DNA of 64,000 nt from Streptomyces sp. NBC_01233 (GCF_035989305.1 NZ_CP108514.1:7234501-7298500), one strand, 5' to 3'; shown: positions 17,052 to 25,841, counted from the stretch's first letter. The notes: generated from the sequence alone by a model not told the origin. Translations and numbers: made by a program.

Positions 17052-18684
17052 ATTCCCGAGCCTTCGCGTAGCCCTCGGTGGTGGCCACGTGCACATGCTT
17101 AAGGTGGATTTTCGCGGCGATCAGACCGCCGGGCCGGTTGGCCAGCGCCATGGCCAGCGTGCGGCGGAGGTTCCGTGCGTTCACGGGGCCGTCCGGGATC
17201 GGTGCCAGTCCGAGGCGGCCGCCTTCGGGGCCGTTGACCCAGGTCCGGAACTGAATGTAGATGTCGGCCGAGGCCGACCTCTTCCTGCCGAACAGGGCCC
17301 CGTTCAAGGATCCGTCCCGCTGGGCGATCCGTGCGGCCAGGCCGACAGCCCGCCAGGCTTCTTCGATCACCACCCACTCCTCCGGGACGCCGCCGAACTC
17401 CTGGCCCTTGATCAGTCGGGACGCCAGCCGGTAGCGCATGGCGCCGCTGTACGCGGGGGTGGGCGGGAGACATGAGTCCGTGGACAGCTCTGCCAGCTCA
17501 CTGGCCCGCATCCCGCTAAGGGCCGCCGTGACGACCAGGCAGGCCCCCTGTACGAGACTGCCGAGGGTTCGAAGTTGCCGGTAGTTGAGTGGCAGCGTCC
17601 ACGGCGCCGCGCCGTTCCCGTCCGCCCGCTGGACCAGGGCGGCACCGCGACCGTGGACGGCCGCCACGCCTACCTTCGCCGCGGCCTCTTCGATCAGCGG
17701 GCGGAGCACCTCCAGGGGCCCGATCTGAATCTCTTTGCTGACCCCGGCATCCCTCCCCAGCTGGTCCAGGTTTACTTCCAGAAGCGGGTCCGAAAGCGAC
17801 CAGACCCCGCTCCGGACCCGCTGAGTGATCGACCCCCTGTCCAGCTGGGGAAGCGGCACACCGTCACGCACGCACGCATTCAGGTGCTCCGCGAACCTGT
17901 CCCTGTCCCGCTTGGAGAGGGAGTACCGGATGCCGATGGTGGGGCGGGACTCCTTCCGGGCCTGCGCGCGCTCGATCTCCTCCGCGACGTAGGGGCCGAG
18001 GGTTTCGACCACCCACAGGGCGGCCGCCATCATCGGCTGGAAGACGTGGTCCGGGACCGGCCCGGAGAGGTTCCCAGCCTGCTTCTTCGCGCCGGCCACC
18101 TCGAATACGGACCGGCCCGCCCAGGGGGTGAATCCGGGGGCGTAGGCGTCGTGGGTGAACAGACCGTTGTAGAAGGCCAGGTACTGCACAGACAGGAGAA
18201 GGTTCAAGAGCGTGGAGGGCTGGATGGTCCTGCCGTGCCTGGTGCTGCGGGAGGCGAAGGCCATGTAACGGTCGCAAAGGTTTTGGTCGACGTCAGCCAG
18301 GGTGCGGACGCCTTCCGTATGAAGCCAGTTCAGCCAGAGGGCCATACTGCTGATCTGTCCGTACACCGCGCTGACCGCTTTGGGCTTGCGGAACGCGTGC
18401 GGCAGCACGGTCACGTGCTCATCCTGCGGTGCCAGGAGGGCCAGGATCATCTCCTTCGCTACGGTCCTCCACGCCGGGTTCACGATCCGGCGGAAGTCCC
18501 AGCGCAGGGCGGTGAGGGTGAGTGACTTCGGGGCCCGGGCCAGTCCCGTCATATCCCATAGGTCGTCATCGAACAGGGGGCCGCAGTTCCCGGGTGGCAT
18601 CTCCAGCTGGGCAACCGTACAGACGTCCAGTCCTGAGAACGGGGACCGGCGGCTGGCGGCCGCAAGAATGCTGGGCGTCGTCAT
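16966..18684 (-). pseudogene. Tyrosine recombinase 3 of the island, 5' part, interrupted
   Basis: The frame gives 572 residues, but only about 540 belong to the original gene. The N-terminal portion holds core-binding-like sequence (PHAFRKPKAVSAVYGQISS); the catalytic part has LSGMRASELAEL (Arg), a modified box RNLRRTLAMAL with Asn instead of the usual His, and LKHVHVATTEGYAKA (His and Tyr). After TEGYA the sequence changes to an unrelated tail encoded by the nested element and stops at 16966. The proper C-terminal part, with its Cys/His-rich tail, is at 11152-11730. ATG 18684 overlaps the stop of recombinase 2 (ATGA). Whether the shortened protein is active is unknown. Confidence 0.78.
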
Positions 18685-20434
18685 ACGGTCATCTCCTCAG
18701 GGCGGACGGGAATCTGGTCGTCGGTGTCGGCCACGGCGGCCGCCGCGGCCTCCAGCACGGCGGGCGGAAACGCGGGCAGGACCTCCCGGTCCAGGTGGTC
18801 GGCGTACGGGCCGAACACCGCGACGAATTCGGCGGTGGTCATCTGCCGGTACTGCCGGGCGAAGAACGCGCGGAGCCGCAGCAGGTTGGCCGCGTGGCGG
18901 GGCATGAACACGGCGAGAGGGCACAGGAGGCACACCCACGGCCGGGCCGGACAGGGCTTTCCTGCGGGCCCGTGGAGGCCGGACAGGGGGTCTTTGCACG
19001 ACGCGGTGAACACGTCGCGTTCCCCGGTCAGTAGTTCGGACAGGGCACCGTCAGTGAGGCCGAGCCGGGCCGCCTCCGCGGGGAGGTCGGCGGCCGCGCG
19101 GGCGGCCGCTTCCTGGGTGAGAACCGTTGGGGGGAGGGCACGCCGGAGGATGTCCGCCTGGCTCTCCTCGATGATCGCTTCTACTGCGTCCATCTGAGCC
19201 GGGGTCTGCGCGGTCAGGTATCGGTCCCCCTCCACGGCGGCGGAGTGGTTGGGGTCGATGGCCGTATTCCCCGTCCATCCCTTGCGGCTCAGGGTGTTCA
19301 AGTAGGTTGTCCGGATACGTGACGGGTGAAGCTGCAACGGCTTTCCGGTGTCGTCCAACAGTCCCATGCGGGCCACCAGCCCGGTGTCCTTGGCCCGCAG
19401 GTTGGTCCCGTCCGGGTCGGGTCCGCTGACGACGTACCCGTGGCCGCCTGACTCGGCCTTGAAGCGATTCGCCCGGAGCCGGAGCCAGAGTTCGTCGCGG
19501 ACTTCGGGGCGGGCGTGCTTGCGCAGGAGGGCCGAGTGTTCCAGCCATCGTTCGATCAGGCGGACCGCTCGGCCGGTGAGCTTGACCGACTCCGGACCGC
19601 GCCGGCCCTTCACGTAGTCCAGGAGAATGGAGGAGTCTCCGGCCCACGTCACGTCACTGATTCCAAGGCCGGACAGGCCGTCTGGTACCACCCCGCTGTA
19701 GACGCCGAGGAGAAGGCGGTACGCGGCGGCGGTGGCGGCCGCCGGATACAGGGCGCCTCTCGTACGGGGGCCAGCGTCTTGGCCGCATCAACCCGGTGCC
19801 GGTGCCATCCGATGTGCCCGGCGAACGCTTTGCTGGACATGGGCCCGTGCTGGAGGAGTTCCCGGGCGATGTTGGGCGGGGTGAGGCCGGCCACTCGCGG
19901 ATCCTCGCCTCTAGCGGCCTCGACCAGGGCCCGGCGGTGGTCGGCCCAGCTCTCTTCGACCACTTGCTGCAGGGCTTCGGTGATGCGCTGCCACTCTCCC
20001 TCCGTGTACGGGGGGAGAGGATCCGGCCGACGGCGGGCCTTGATCAGCTTCCCGTCCAGGTACGGGACGACATCCGGCGGCAGGGTGCCGCTGACCTGGT
20101 GGGCGGCGCGGAGCAGGGAGCGCGACAGGTCTGCGTGTTGGACGGTGACAGCCATCCAGAACCGGAACAGAAGGGGGCGGGTCAGCTGGGACAGGCCGCC
20201 CGTGAACCCTTCCGCCGCCAGCCAACGGACCATGCCCCGGAGGTAGGAGGCGTAGTGCAGTGCCGTCTTCCGGGTGCCGATCCTTCCGTGGGGGTGGACC
20301 AGGGCGGGGAAGGCGGCGGCCGGCTCGGCGGCCAGCTGGTCGTTCGCGGTCCCGTCGAAGCGTGCCGTGTACCGGGTCCCGTCGGGAAAGACGAATTCGA
20401 CCCGCACGGGGTCGTGGTGCAGGTAGGCGGGCAT
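18681..20434 (-). pseudogene. Tyrosine recombinase 2 of the island, frameshifted
   Basis: Two overlapping frames together make one recombinase of about 584 residues. The N-terminal part (from ATG 20434, MPAYLHHDPVRVEF) runs in one frame to about 19755; the C-terminal part continues in another frame as AYRLLLGVYSGVVPDGLSGL. Around GAGGCGCCCTGTATCCG the frame changes by one missing (or two extra) bases. The C-terminal part has a weak catalytic set: LHPSRIRTTYLN (His, Arg) and NHSAAVEGDRYL (His, Tyr), with no clear Arg in the first box, and a Cys-rich end (CPARPWVCLLCPLAVF). Its start overlaps the stop of recombinase 1 (TGATG). Sequencing error cannot be excluded. Confidence 0.72.
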
Positions 20435-21876
20435 CAGGTGTCCTCTCCGAACTCTGCGGCAGCCTCTGCCTCGGCGTCATGGTTCGTGCGCCCGGCGGCG
20501 GTGTAGGCGTCGCGGTAGATCCGCTGGACGTCCAGGCGCCGGAGGTAGATTTCCGTGGTCGTGACGGAGGAGTGGCCGAGGAGATCCCGAAGGATCATCA
20601 GCGGGTCCGTCTTCGTGAGGTAGAGGGCCAGGCCGCCGTCTCCGCCGGTTTCGGTGATCAGCGCGGCGGCCCGCTGGTAGTAGCCCTGGACCAGGGCCTC
20701 CAGGGTCTCCATCGCGAAGGTGTGGCGGAGCGTGTGGGCGTGGACCGTGGGGAATCGGGGTTCGTAGCGTTCCCGGATGCGCTGGGAGGTGCGCCGGAGG
20801 ACGGTGTCCCAGTCCACGAAGGGGCGGCCGGTGGACTGTACAGCGACCATTGGTGACGTGCCGTCGGGGTTGACCAGGCGGAGGCGTTCGGCCGGTAAGA
20901 GGTGCCGCCACCGGGTGCGGTGGCCGTTGATCCGGGCGCCTTCGTGGTCGGGTGCTTCGATGAACAGCGGCGACCCGAGGCGGGCCGGAGGCCGGTGGGG
21001 GCCGCGGGTCACGGCGGCGTCTCGGTCCAGCTCGACGTACTGGTGGACATCGGCCAGGGCCTGGTGGCTGGTCCAGGTGGCGCGTGCCTTTTGTCCCTTG
21101 GTCGTGGATTCGGCAAGCGGGAACCAGACCGGGACCGGGGTCCGTCGTGCGGGCAGGGAGGGAAGTTCGTAGGTCAGCAGGTAGGTGAACTCCTGTGCGC
21201 GCAGGCCGCTGGCTGTGACCAGGCCGCCCACGGCGGCGTTGCGGGCCAGTTCTCGGCCGCGGAAGGAGTCGTCCGGGACGCCGTCCGGGTCCAACCCGGC
21301 CAGGGCCCGGAGGAAGGTGTCCCGGAACTCCGGCTCCAAGTACTTCATCGTCACGTGGGGCTTCGCGCGGCGGACGGTGGCGGTGTTGCGGCGTGCCTCT
21401 ATCGCGCCGGCCTCCCTGCTGTAGCGGGTGCCCATGGCGTACGTGAACGGGACCTTCGTGCAGTGGTCGTTGTCGACGGCCCAGGAGTAGAAGCGGGACA
21501 TCACGTTGACGCGGTGGTTCCAGGTGGCGCCGTCCCACCGGGCTTCGACTGGGCCGGCCAGCCGGTACTCCGCGAAGGCGCCCAGTGCGGCCCGCAGGTC
21601 TGCGCGCTCCGCGAAGGGATGCATGGAGCGGGAGGCCAGGAACTCCAGCCAAGATCGCATGGCCTGCGCGTACGAGCGCCAGGACTTCGCGGCCGGCACC
21701 CCGCTGATGGGGAGTTCGCGGAGCCAGGCGTTCACCGCGACGGTGGGGCGGGGGCCGTGCTCGTCTTCGAATCGAAGGTCGTCATCAATCAGGACCGGCA
21801 TGTCCTGGCGAATGAGGGGCTCCCGGCCCAGGTCCCAGGACTCCCAGCCGTCCCGGGTGAAGCAGGTCAGCAACAT
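20434..21876 (-). CDS. Tyrosine recombinase 1 of the island
   Basis: A 480-residue enzyme. A core-binding domain (about residues 40-150, SWRSYAQAMRSWLEFLASRS) precedes a catalytic domain with a full set: TASGLRAQEFTYL (Arg), HAHTLRHTFAMETL (His, Arg), LLGHSSVTTTEIYLRR (His, Tyr). It is the first gene of the trio and is the only member that appears intact. Start ATG 21876 (MLLTCFTRDGWES) is preferred; a GTG at 21903 would add nine residues but places the start almost at the end of the promoter region. Comparable trios in Streptomyces have similar N-termini. It lies about 100 bases inside the right end, where recombinase genes of Tn554-type elements normally sit. Confidence 0.85.
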   Translation of the reverse strand: MLLTCFTRDGWESWDLGREPLIRQDMPVLIDDDLRFEDEHGPRPTVAVNAWLRELPISGVPAAKSWRSYAQAMRSWLEFLASRSMHPFAERADLRAALGAFAEYRLAGPVEARWDGATWNHRVNVMSRFYSWAVDNDHCTKVPFTYAMGTRYSREAGAIEARRNTATVRRAKPHVTMKYLEPEFRDTFLRALAGLDPDGVPDDSFRGRELARNAAVGGLVTASGLRAQEFTYLLTYELPSLPARRTPVPVWFPLAESTTKGQKARATWTSHQALADVHQYVELDRDAAVTRGPHRPPARLGSPLFIEAPDHEGARINGHRTRWRHLLPAERLRLVNPDGTSPMVAVQSTGRPFVDWDTVLRRTSQRIRERYEPRFPTVHAHTLRHTFAMETLEALVQGYYQRAAALITETGGDGGLALYLTKTDPLMILRDLLGHSSVTTTEIYLRRLDVQRIYRDAYTAAGRTNHDAEAEAAAEFGEDT

Positions 21877-21945
21877 GCCTACACCATAGGCAATGAGACG
21901 CACTCAAGTAGATTGAATAGAAAGCTAGTTGCACTCCTCTTCTAC

Positions 21946-21959
21946 CGTCTAAAGAGACG
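21946..21959. repeat. Small hairpin in the island's right end
   Basis: CGTCT and AGACG are separated by four bases, within an AT-richer 69-base non-coding end of the island (21904-21972). It may be a recombinase arm site. It also supplies GACGAGG, which now serves as a possible ribosome site for the AIM24 gene. Confidence 0.3.
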
Positions 21960-21972
21960 AGGTTAAAGCGCA

Positions 21973-22647
21973 GTGATAAGTGATCTTTTCGCGTCCGAGA
22001 ACCTGGCCCAGGCCGCCGTCACCCCTGGCATGAGCCTGCAGAACGCCAAGTCTGTCAAGTGCAACGTCAACGGTGAAGTGCTGGCCCGTCAGGGCTCGAT
22101 GGTCGCCTTCCGCGGCAACCTCCAGTTCGAGCGCAAGGGCCAGGGCATAGGCGGCATGCTCAAGCGCGCCGTGACGGGCGAGGGCCTGGCGCTCATGTCC
22201 GTACGGGGCCAGGGCGAGGCCTGGTTCGCCCACCAGGCGGCCAACTGCTTCATCATCGACTTCGAGCCGGGCGACGCCCTCACCGTCAACGGCCGCAACG
22301 TGCTCTGCTTCGACCCGACCCTGTCCTACGAGATCAAGATGGTGAAGGGCGCCGGCATGACCGGCGGCGGCCTCTTCAACAGCCTCTTCACCGGCACCGG
22401 CAAGCTCGCCGTGATCTGCGACGGCAACCCGATCATCATCCCGGTCACCGCCCAGGTCCCGGTCTACGTCGACACGGACGCCGTGGTCGGCTGGAGCGCC
22501 CAGCTGGAGACCGGCCTGCACCGCTCCCAGTCGATCGGCTCGATGATCCGCGGCGGCTCCGGCGAGGCCGTCCAGCTGATGCTGCGCGGCGAGGGCTTCG
22601 TCATCGTCCGCCCGAGCGAGGTCACCGAGACGGCGGCGGCGCACTGA
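21973..22647 (+). CDS. AIM24-family protein, restarted by island DNA
   Basis: A 224-residue protein of the AIM24 family, whose bacterial members are small beta-rich proteins of unclear function. Family features include VLARQGSMVAFRGNLQFE, GMLKRAVTGEGLALMSV, GQGEAWFAHQA, GMTGGGLFNSLFTGTG and QLMLRGEGFVIVRPSE. The present start is GTG 21973 (V-I-S-D-L-F), with GAGG ten bases upstream, both from island sequence. The ancestral start is ATG 5898 (M-K-S-D-L). Only the first two codons differ, so the protein should still work, but its promoter has been replaced by whatever lies in the island's right end. The ABC transporter gene follows within about 12 bases. Confidence 0.85.
   Translation: MISDLFASENLAQAAVTPGMSLQNAKSVKCNVNGEVLARQGSMVAFRGNLQFERKGQGIGGMLKRAVTGEGLALMSVRGQGEAWFAHQAANCFIIDFEPGDALTVNGRNVLCFDPTLSYEIKMVKGAGMTGGGLFNSLFTGTGKLAVICDGNPIIIPVTAQVPVYVDTDAVVGWSAQLETGLHRSQSIGSMIRGGSGEAVQLMLRGEGFVIVRPSEVTETAAAH
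21979..21991 (+). repeat. Right attachment repeat of the island
   Basis: AGTGATCTTTTCG matches the left repeat at 5904-5916 with one difference and in the same orientation. It lies in frame within the first codons of the AIM24-family gene (S-D-L-F). Likely attR. Confidence 0.65.
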
Positions 22648-22658
22648 ACCTCACCGGT

Positions 22659-23453
22659 GTGGGCCGGCGTTACGGGCGTCGCGGGCCCTGGGTGCTGCGG
22701 GGGGTCTCGCTGGAGCTGCCGCCCGGCACGCTGGTCCGGATCGAAGGCGGCAACGGCGGCGGCAAGTCCACCCTGCTGCGGCTCGTCGCCGGGATCGACA
22801 CCCCGACCGAGGGGCGCGTCGACGGCCGCCCGCGCCGCACGGCCTACGTGCCCGAGCGCTTCCCGGCGGCGCTGCCGCTCACGGCCGCGTCCTACCTGAC
22901 CCACCTGGGCCGGGTGCACGGGCTCGGGCGGGCCGGGGCGGCCCGGCGGGTGGCGCACTGGCTGGAGCGGTTCGGCGCTGCCGGGCACGCCCGCACCCCG
23001 ATGGCCGAACTGTCCAAGGGGACCAGCCAGAAGGTGGCCGTCGCCCAGGCCCTGCTCGCCGAGCCGGAGTTGCTCGTCCTCGACGAGGCATGGACCGGGC
23101 TGGACGCCGCGGCCCGCGCCGAGCTGGACCTCGCCGTCGCCGAACGCACCGCCGCCAAAGGCGCGGTGGTGTTCGTCGACCACGACCCGCGGCGGCTCGC
23201 GGGCGCGGCCGACGCCCACCACCGGCTCGAGGGCGGGGCACTCGTACCGGTGTCCGCGGCGGCCGGACCCCGCGTACGGATCCACGCGGTCGGACCGCCC
23301 GGCCGGGCACTGCCCCCGGACCTCGCCGCTTCGCCGGCAGTCGGCGGGGGAGTGCTGCTCACCGTGGAAGCCGAACGCTCCGACGCGGTCCTGCGCGACC
23401 TGCTCACCGCCCGGCCGCCCTGGCACATCCGCGCCGTGGAGGAACTTCCGTGA
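22659..23453 (+). CDS. ABC transporter ATP-binding protein
   Basis: A 264-residue ATPase subunit: Walker A GGNGGGKSTLL, signature LSKGTSQKVAVAQAL, Walker B LLVLDEAWTGLD and switch His in VDHD. The signature has LSKGT rather than LSGGQ, which is seen in CcmA- and exporter-type subunits. GTG 22659 begins shortly before the Walker A strand, so a few N-terminal residues may be encoded upstream (no other start codon fits before the AIM24 stop). It is co-transcribed with the AIM24-family gene and its stop overlaps the GTG of the membrane subunit (GTGA). The substrate is unknown. Confidence 0.83.
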   Translation: MGRRYGRRGPWVLRGVSLELPPGTLVRIEGGNGGGKSTLLRLVAGIDTPTEGRVDGRPRRTAYVPERFPAALPLTAASYLTHLGRVHGLGRAGAARRVAHWLERFGAAGHARTPMAELSKGTSQKVAVAQALLAEPELLVLDEAWTGLDAAARAELDLAVAERTAAKGAVVFVDHDPRRLAGAADAHHRLEGGALVPVSAAAGPRVRIHAVGPPGRALPPDLAASPAVGGGVLLTVEAERSDAVLRDLLTARPPWHIRAVEELP

Positions 23454-24100
23454 CCGCCCTGCTCCGTTACCAGGGCGCCCTGCTGCTGCGCTCCCAGCGC
23501 TGGCTCGCGCCCCTCATCACCTACGCCGCCTTCGTGGCCGTCGGCATCCGGCCGGGCGACCCGGTGCCGGACTCCCTCGGCTTCGCGGCCGCCGGCCTGG
23601 TCCCGGCCACCGCCTGGCTGGTCCGGATCTGCGTGACCGTCGAACCCGACGCGGCCCGCGACTGCACGGCCGCCGCGGCCGGTCCCGTACGGGTGCACGC
23701 GGCGGCCCTGCTCACCGCGACGGCCGGGGCGCTGCTCGCCGGAGCCGCGGCCGCCGCAGTGGCACTGCCGACCGGCGACCGGGCCGGCGCCGAGCCCGGC
23801 GCGGCCGGCTTCGCCGGGGCCCTCGCGATGGCGGCCTGCGCACTGACCGGCGCGGCCGTGGGCGCCCTGTCCAGCCGGCCGCTGGTCCGGCGCCGGGGCC
23901 CCGCCGTCCTGGCCGGGGCCCTCGGCTCCCTGCTCGCCCTGGTCATCGCGGTCTCCCCGGCCCGCAGTGCAGTGTCCGCCCTGGTCACGGCGGGGCGCTC
24001 GGGGACGGTGCCACTGCCGCTCACGGACCTGGCGGGCGCGCTGCTGCTGGCCGCCGGGGCGGGCACGGCGGCCTGCCTGGCCGCCGCGCGCCGGATCTAG
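23450..24100 (+). CDS. ABC transporter membrane subunit
   Basis: A 216-residue very hydrophobic protein with about six membrane helices (WLAPLITYAAFVAVGI, LGFAAAGLVPATAWLV, AALLTATAGALLAGAAAAA, GALAMAACALTGAAVGAL, VLAGALGSLLALVIAV, LAGALLLAAGAGTAACLAA). Its GTG start overlaps the stop of the ATPase gene, so both subunits are made together, and it is the evident membrane partner. No soluble domain shows a substrate type. Confidence 0.78.
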   Translation: MTALLRYQGALLLRSQRWLAPLITYAAFVAVGIRPGDPVPDSLGFAAAGLVPATAWLVRICVTVEPDAARDCTAAAAGPVRVHAAALLTATAGALLAGAAAAAVALPTGDRAGAEPGAAGFAGALAMAACALTGAAVGALSSRPLVRRRGPAVLAGALGSLLALVIAVSPARSAVSALVTAGRSGTVPLPLTDLAGALLLAAGAGTAACLAAARRI

Positions 24101-24119
24101 GGGTGTCTCGTGGACACCC
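24101..24119 (+). terminator. Hairpin directly after the ABC permease stop
   Basis: GGGTGTC and GACACCC form a seven-pair stem with a five-base loop immediately after the TAG at 24098-24100. There is no T tract. The remaining 180 bases up to the next gene show no other clear structure. Confidence 0.5.
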
Positions 24120-24299
24120 ATCGGCGGCCGCCGGGCGGACGGGTACCGGGTCGCCGCCATTCGAGCCCTCCCACGGTTCCAAAGAGTGATGATATGTAAC
24201 CTTCAGTGATGGTCCCGTCGCGGGCGGGGATGCCTCTTCCCGTAGATGTGGCCGCTCCGTGCATGTCACGGAGGGCCTCCCCTCCAGGAAAGGAAGCAC

Positions 24300-24800
24300 A
24301 TGAGGAAGCTGGCTTGGGCCGCGCGGGGCATGTCGGTCGTATCGGGAGCGGTACTGCTCGGGGCGCTCATGGTCCCGTCCGCGGTCGCCGATGACGGCCC
24401 GGGAAGCGCCCCGGACCCCAACAGCGCCGTGTCGGAGCAGGGCAGGAAGTGCGGTGCCCGCGACGTCAGCTCTGCCGCTCCGGACTACGTCAACTTCCCG
24501 TCCGGCGTGATCTTCCGTGTCGCGACCGACGCACAAGGACACTCATTCCTCAACGACAGCCGGAACCCGGGCGTGTGGGTCAACCTCGGCCTCCTCGCCA
24601 ACGCGCCGAGGTGCGTCGTGGACAGCGCGGCCTCGGTCACCGAGTCGAACCCCGGCATCCTCTACATCACCCTGCTGGCCCAGGACGGGGTGCTGCACGA
24701 GGCCCGGTGCACCTCCGACAACACGCCTTTCACGCCGGCGAACATCGTGGCGGCGTGCGGCACCGGGTTCTCGCCCCTCCCGGACACCCCCGTCGTCTGA
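24300..24800 (+). CDS. Small secreted protein of unknown function
   Basis: A 166-residue protein with a Sec signal peptide (residues 1-30, MRKLAWAARGM then a hydrophobic stretch and VPSAVADD). The mature part has four Cys (CGARDV, RCVVDS, ARCTSD, AACGTG), likely two disulfides, and a beta-type pattern such as PGVWVNLGLLANAP. No family recognised. ATG 24300 follows GGAAAGGAAG, a good ribosome site. Confidence 0.75.
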   Translation: MRKLAWAARGMSVVSGAVLLGALMVPSAVADDGPGSAPDPNSAVSEQGRKCGARDVSSAAPDYVNFPSGVIFRVATDAQGHSFLNDSRNPGVWVNLGLLANAPRCVVDSAASVTESNPGILYITLLAQDGVLHEARCTSDNTPFTPANIVAACGTGFSPLPDTPVV

Positions 24801-24818
24801 CGTACGACAGGACCTAGC

Positions 24819-24857
24819 TAGGGGGTGCCTTGCCGACAGGCGGCAAGGCACCCCCTA
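24819..24857. terminator. Strong bidirectional terminator
   Basis: A perfect 17-pair stem (TAGGGGGTGCCTTGCCG and its complement at 24841-24857) with a five-base loop lies between convergent genes. The minus-strand gene's stop codon (complement of CTA at 24855-24857) is the last triplet of the stem. Confidence 0.85.
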
Positions 24858-25841
24858 GCCCACGTCGGCGGGCGAGGAACCGCCCGGGACGAGGAGGCGG
24901 GGCTCGCCCGTGCCGTCCGCCGGCGCCGACCAGATGTCGCTCGCGCGGCCGTCCTGGCCCGGCAGGGCGTAGGCCAGGGTCGCGTCGTCCAGCCACGCGG
25001 CCTGGTCGTCGACGCTGCGGGGCTCGGCCAGCGGGTGTTCGCGCATCGTCGACAGGTCGAGGACGTACAGCCGCCAAGGTGCCCGGGGGTCGTCGGAGAC
25101 CTTCTTCTTGAAGGCGACGCGGGCGCCGTCCGGGGACAGCGAGGGGCATTCGGCGTTCTCCCGCAGTGCCTTCGCCGACCAGGCGCGCAGGTCGCCCTCG
25201 ACGAGGTGGGTGGCGCCCCGGGTGGAGATGGTGGCGTAGAAGCGGTTGTCGTCGGCGGCGAAGGTCACGCCCCAGTAGTTGACGTCCGAGTCGTGGTGGC
25301 GGGCCCCGTCCAGGGTCAGCGGGATCTGCTCGATCGACTTGATCAGATAGCCGGTGCGCAGGTCGAGGATCGCCGTCCGGGTGGAGAACGCGGCGGTGTT
25401 GTAGGAGTCGCCCGTCGTGAACGTGGTCCAGGACAGGACCTGGCCCGAGGCCGAGACGCGGGCCCGGTTCGGGATGCCGGGCACGGTCACCGTGCGGACC
25501 TCCCGCATGCGCCGGTCGAGTACGAGGGCCTCGGTGCGGGCCGGCACCCCGGGCAGCTTGCGCAGGCACAGGGCGTGGTCCCCGGCGGTGTGGAAGCGGT
25601 CGCAGGACGGGCCGCCGGTCACCCGCGGCAGGCCCGGGCCGCCCTGGCGCGCGATCCGCCCGCCGGCCGTGTCCCGGAAGTAGAGGCCCGGCTCCTCGAC
25701 CCCGAAGGAGGCGTCGGCCTGCTGTGCGGGCGGCCGTTCGCGGTGCCGTGCGTGCAGTACGTACCCCAGCGAGCCGCCCGCCAGCAGCAGCACCGCGGTG
25801 ATGACGAGGACGAGGCGCAGTCGGCGGGACGGGGGATTCAC
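24855..25841 (-). CDS. Membrane-anchored TolB-like beta-propeller protein
   Basis: A 328-residue protein with an N-terminal anchor (LRLVLVITAVLLLAGGSLGYV) and an outside beta-propeller. Blade-like motifs recur: ARVSASGQVLSWTTF, AAFSTRTAILDLRTG, WGVTFAADDNRFYATIS, CPSLSPDGARVAFKKKV, LYVLDLSTMREHPLAE and AAWLDDATLAYAL. These resemble TolB/WD40-like repeats. GTG 25841 overlaps the stop of the MFS gene (GTGA), so they are coupled, and the metallophosphoesterase gene precedes that one in the same way. Function of the set is unclear. Confidence 0.75.
   Translation of the reverse strand: MNPPSRRLRLVLVITAVLLLAGGSLGYVLHARHRERPPAQQADASFGVEEPGLYFRDTAGGRIARQGGPGLPRVTGGPSCDRFHTAGDHALCLRKLPGVPARTEALVLDRRMREVRTVTVPGIPNRARVSASGQVLSWTTFTTGDSYNTAAFSTRTAILDLRTGYLIKSIEQIPLTLDGARHHDSDVNYWGVTFAADDNRFYATISTRGATHLVEGDLRAWSAKALRENAECPSLSPDGARVAFKKKVSDDPRAPWRLYVLDLSTMREHPLAEPRSVDDQAAWLDDATLAYALPGQDGRASDIWSAPADGTGEPRLLVPGGSSPADVG

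Larger units (their letters stand above)
11729..17068. mobile_element. Nested five-gene element inside recombinase 3
   Basis: The element separates two halves of one recombinase gene. Both junctions share CGCG (11725-11728 and 17065-17068), and TCGGG(A/T)ATTG lies near each end in opposite orientation (11743-11752 and 17050-17059). Its five genes, all on the minus strand, are integrase, XRE protein, zinc-ribbon/degenerate-recombinase protein, an unknown protein and a DUF4303-like protein. The last four are joined by 4-base stop/start overlaps and the first gap is 17 bases, so it is one transcript. Base composition is visibly lower in GC than the flanks. Exact ends are estimates from where protein similarity to the host gene stops. 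Confidence 0.7.
5904..21987. mobile_element. Tn554-like genomic island in an AIM24-family gene (about 16 kb)
   Basis: The island is bounded by the direct repeat AGTGATCTT, which interrupts codon 5 of the AIM24-family gene. From the right it holds three overlapping tyrosine recombinase genes on the minus strand, a small coiled-coil TnpC-like gene, and then cargo: hexapeptide acyltransferase, epimerase, TPR regulator and glycosyltransferase. Recombinases first and cargo downstream of tnpC is the layout of Tn554-family transposons. The machinery is decayed: recombinase 2 is frameshifted and recombinase 3 is split by a nested element, so the island is probably immobile unless helped in trans. The base composition looks less GC-rich than the flanks. 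Confidence 0.7.
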
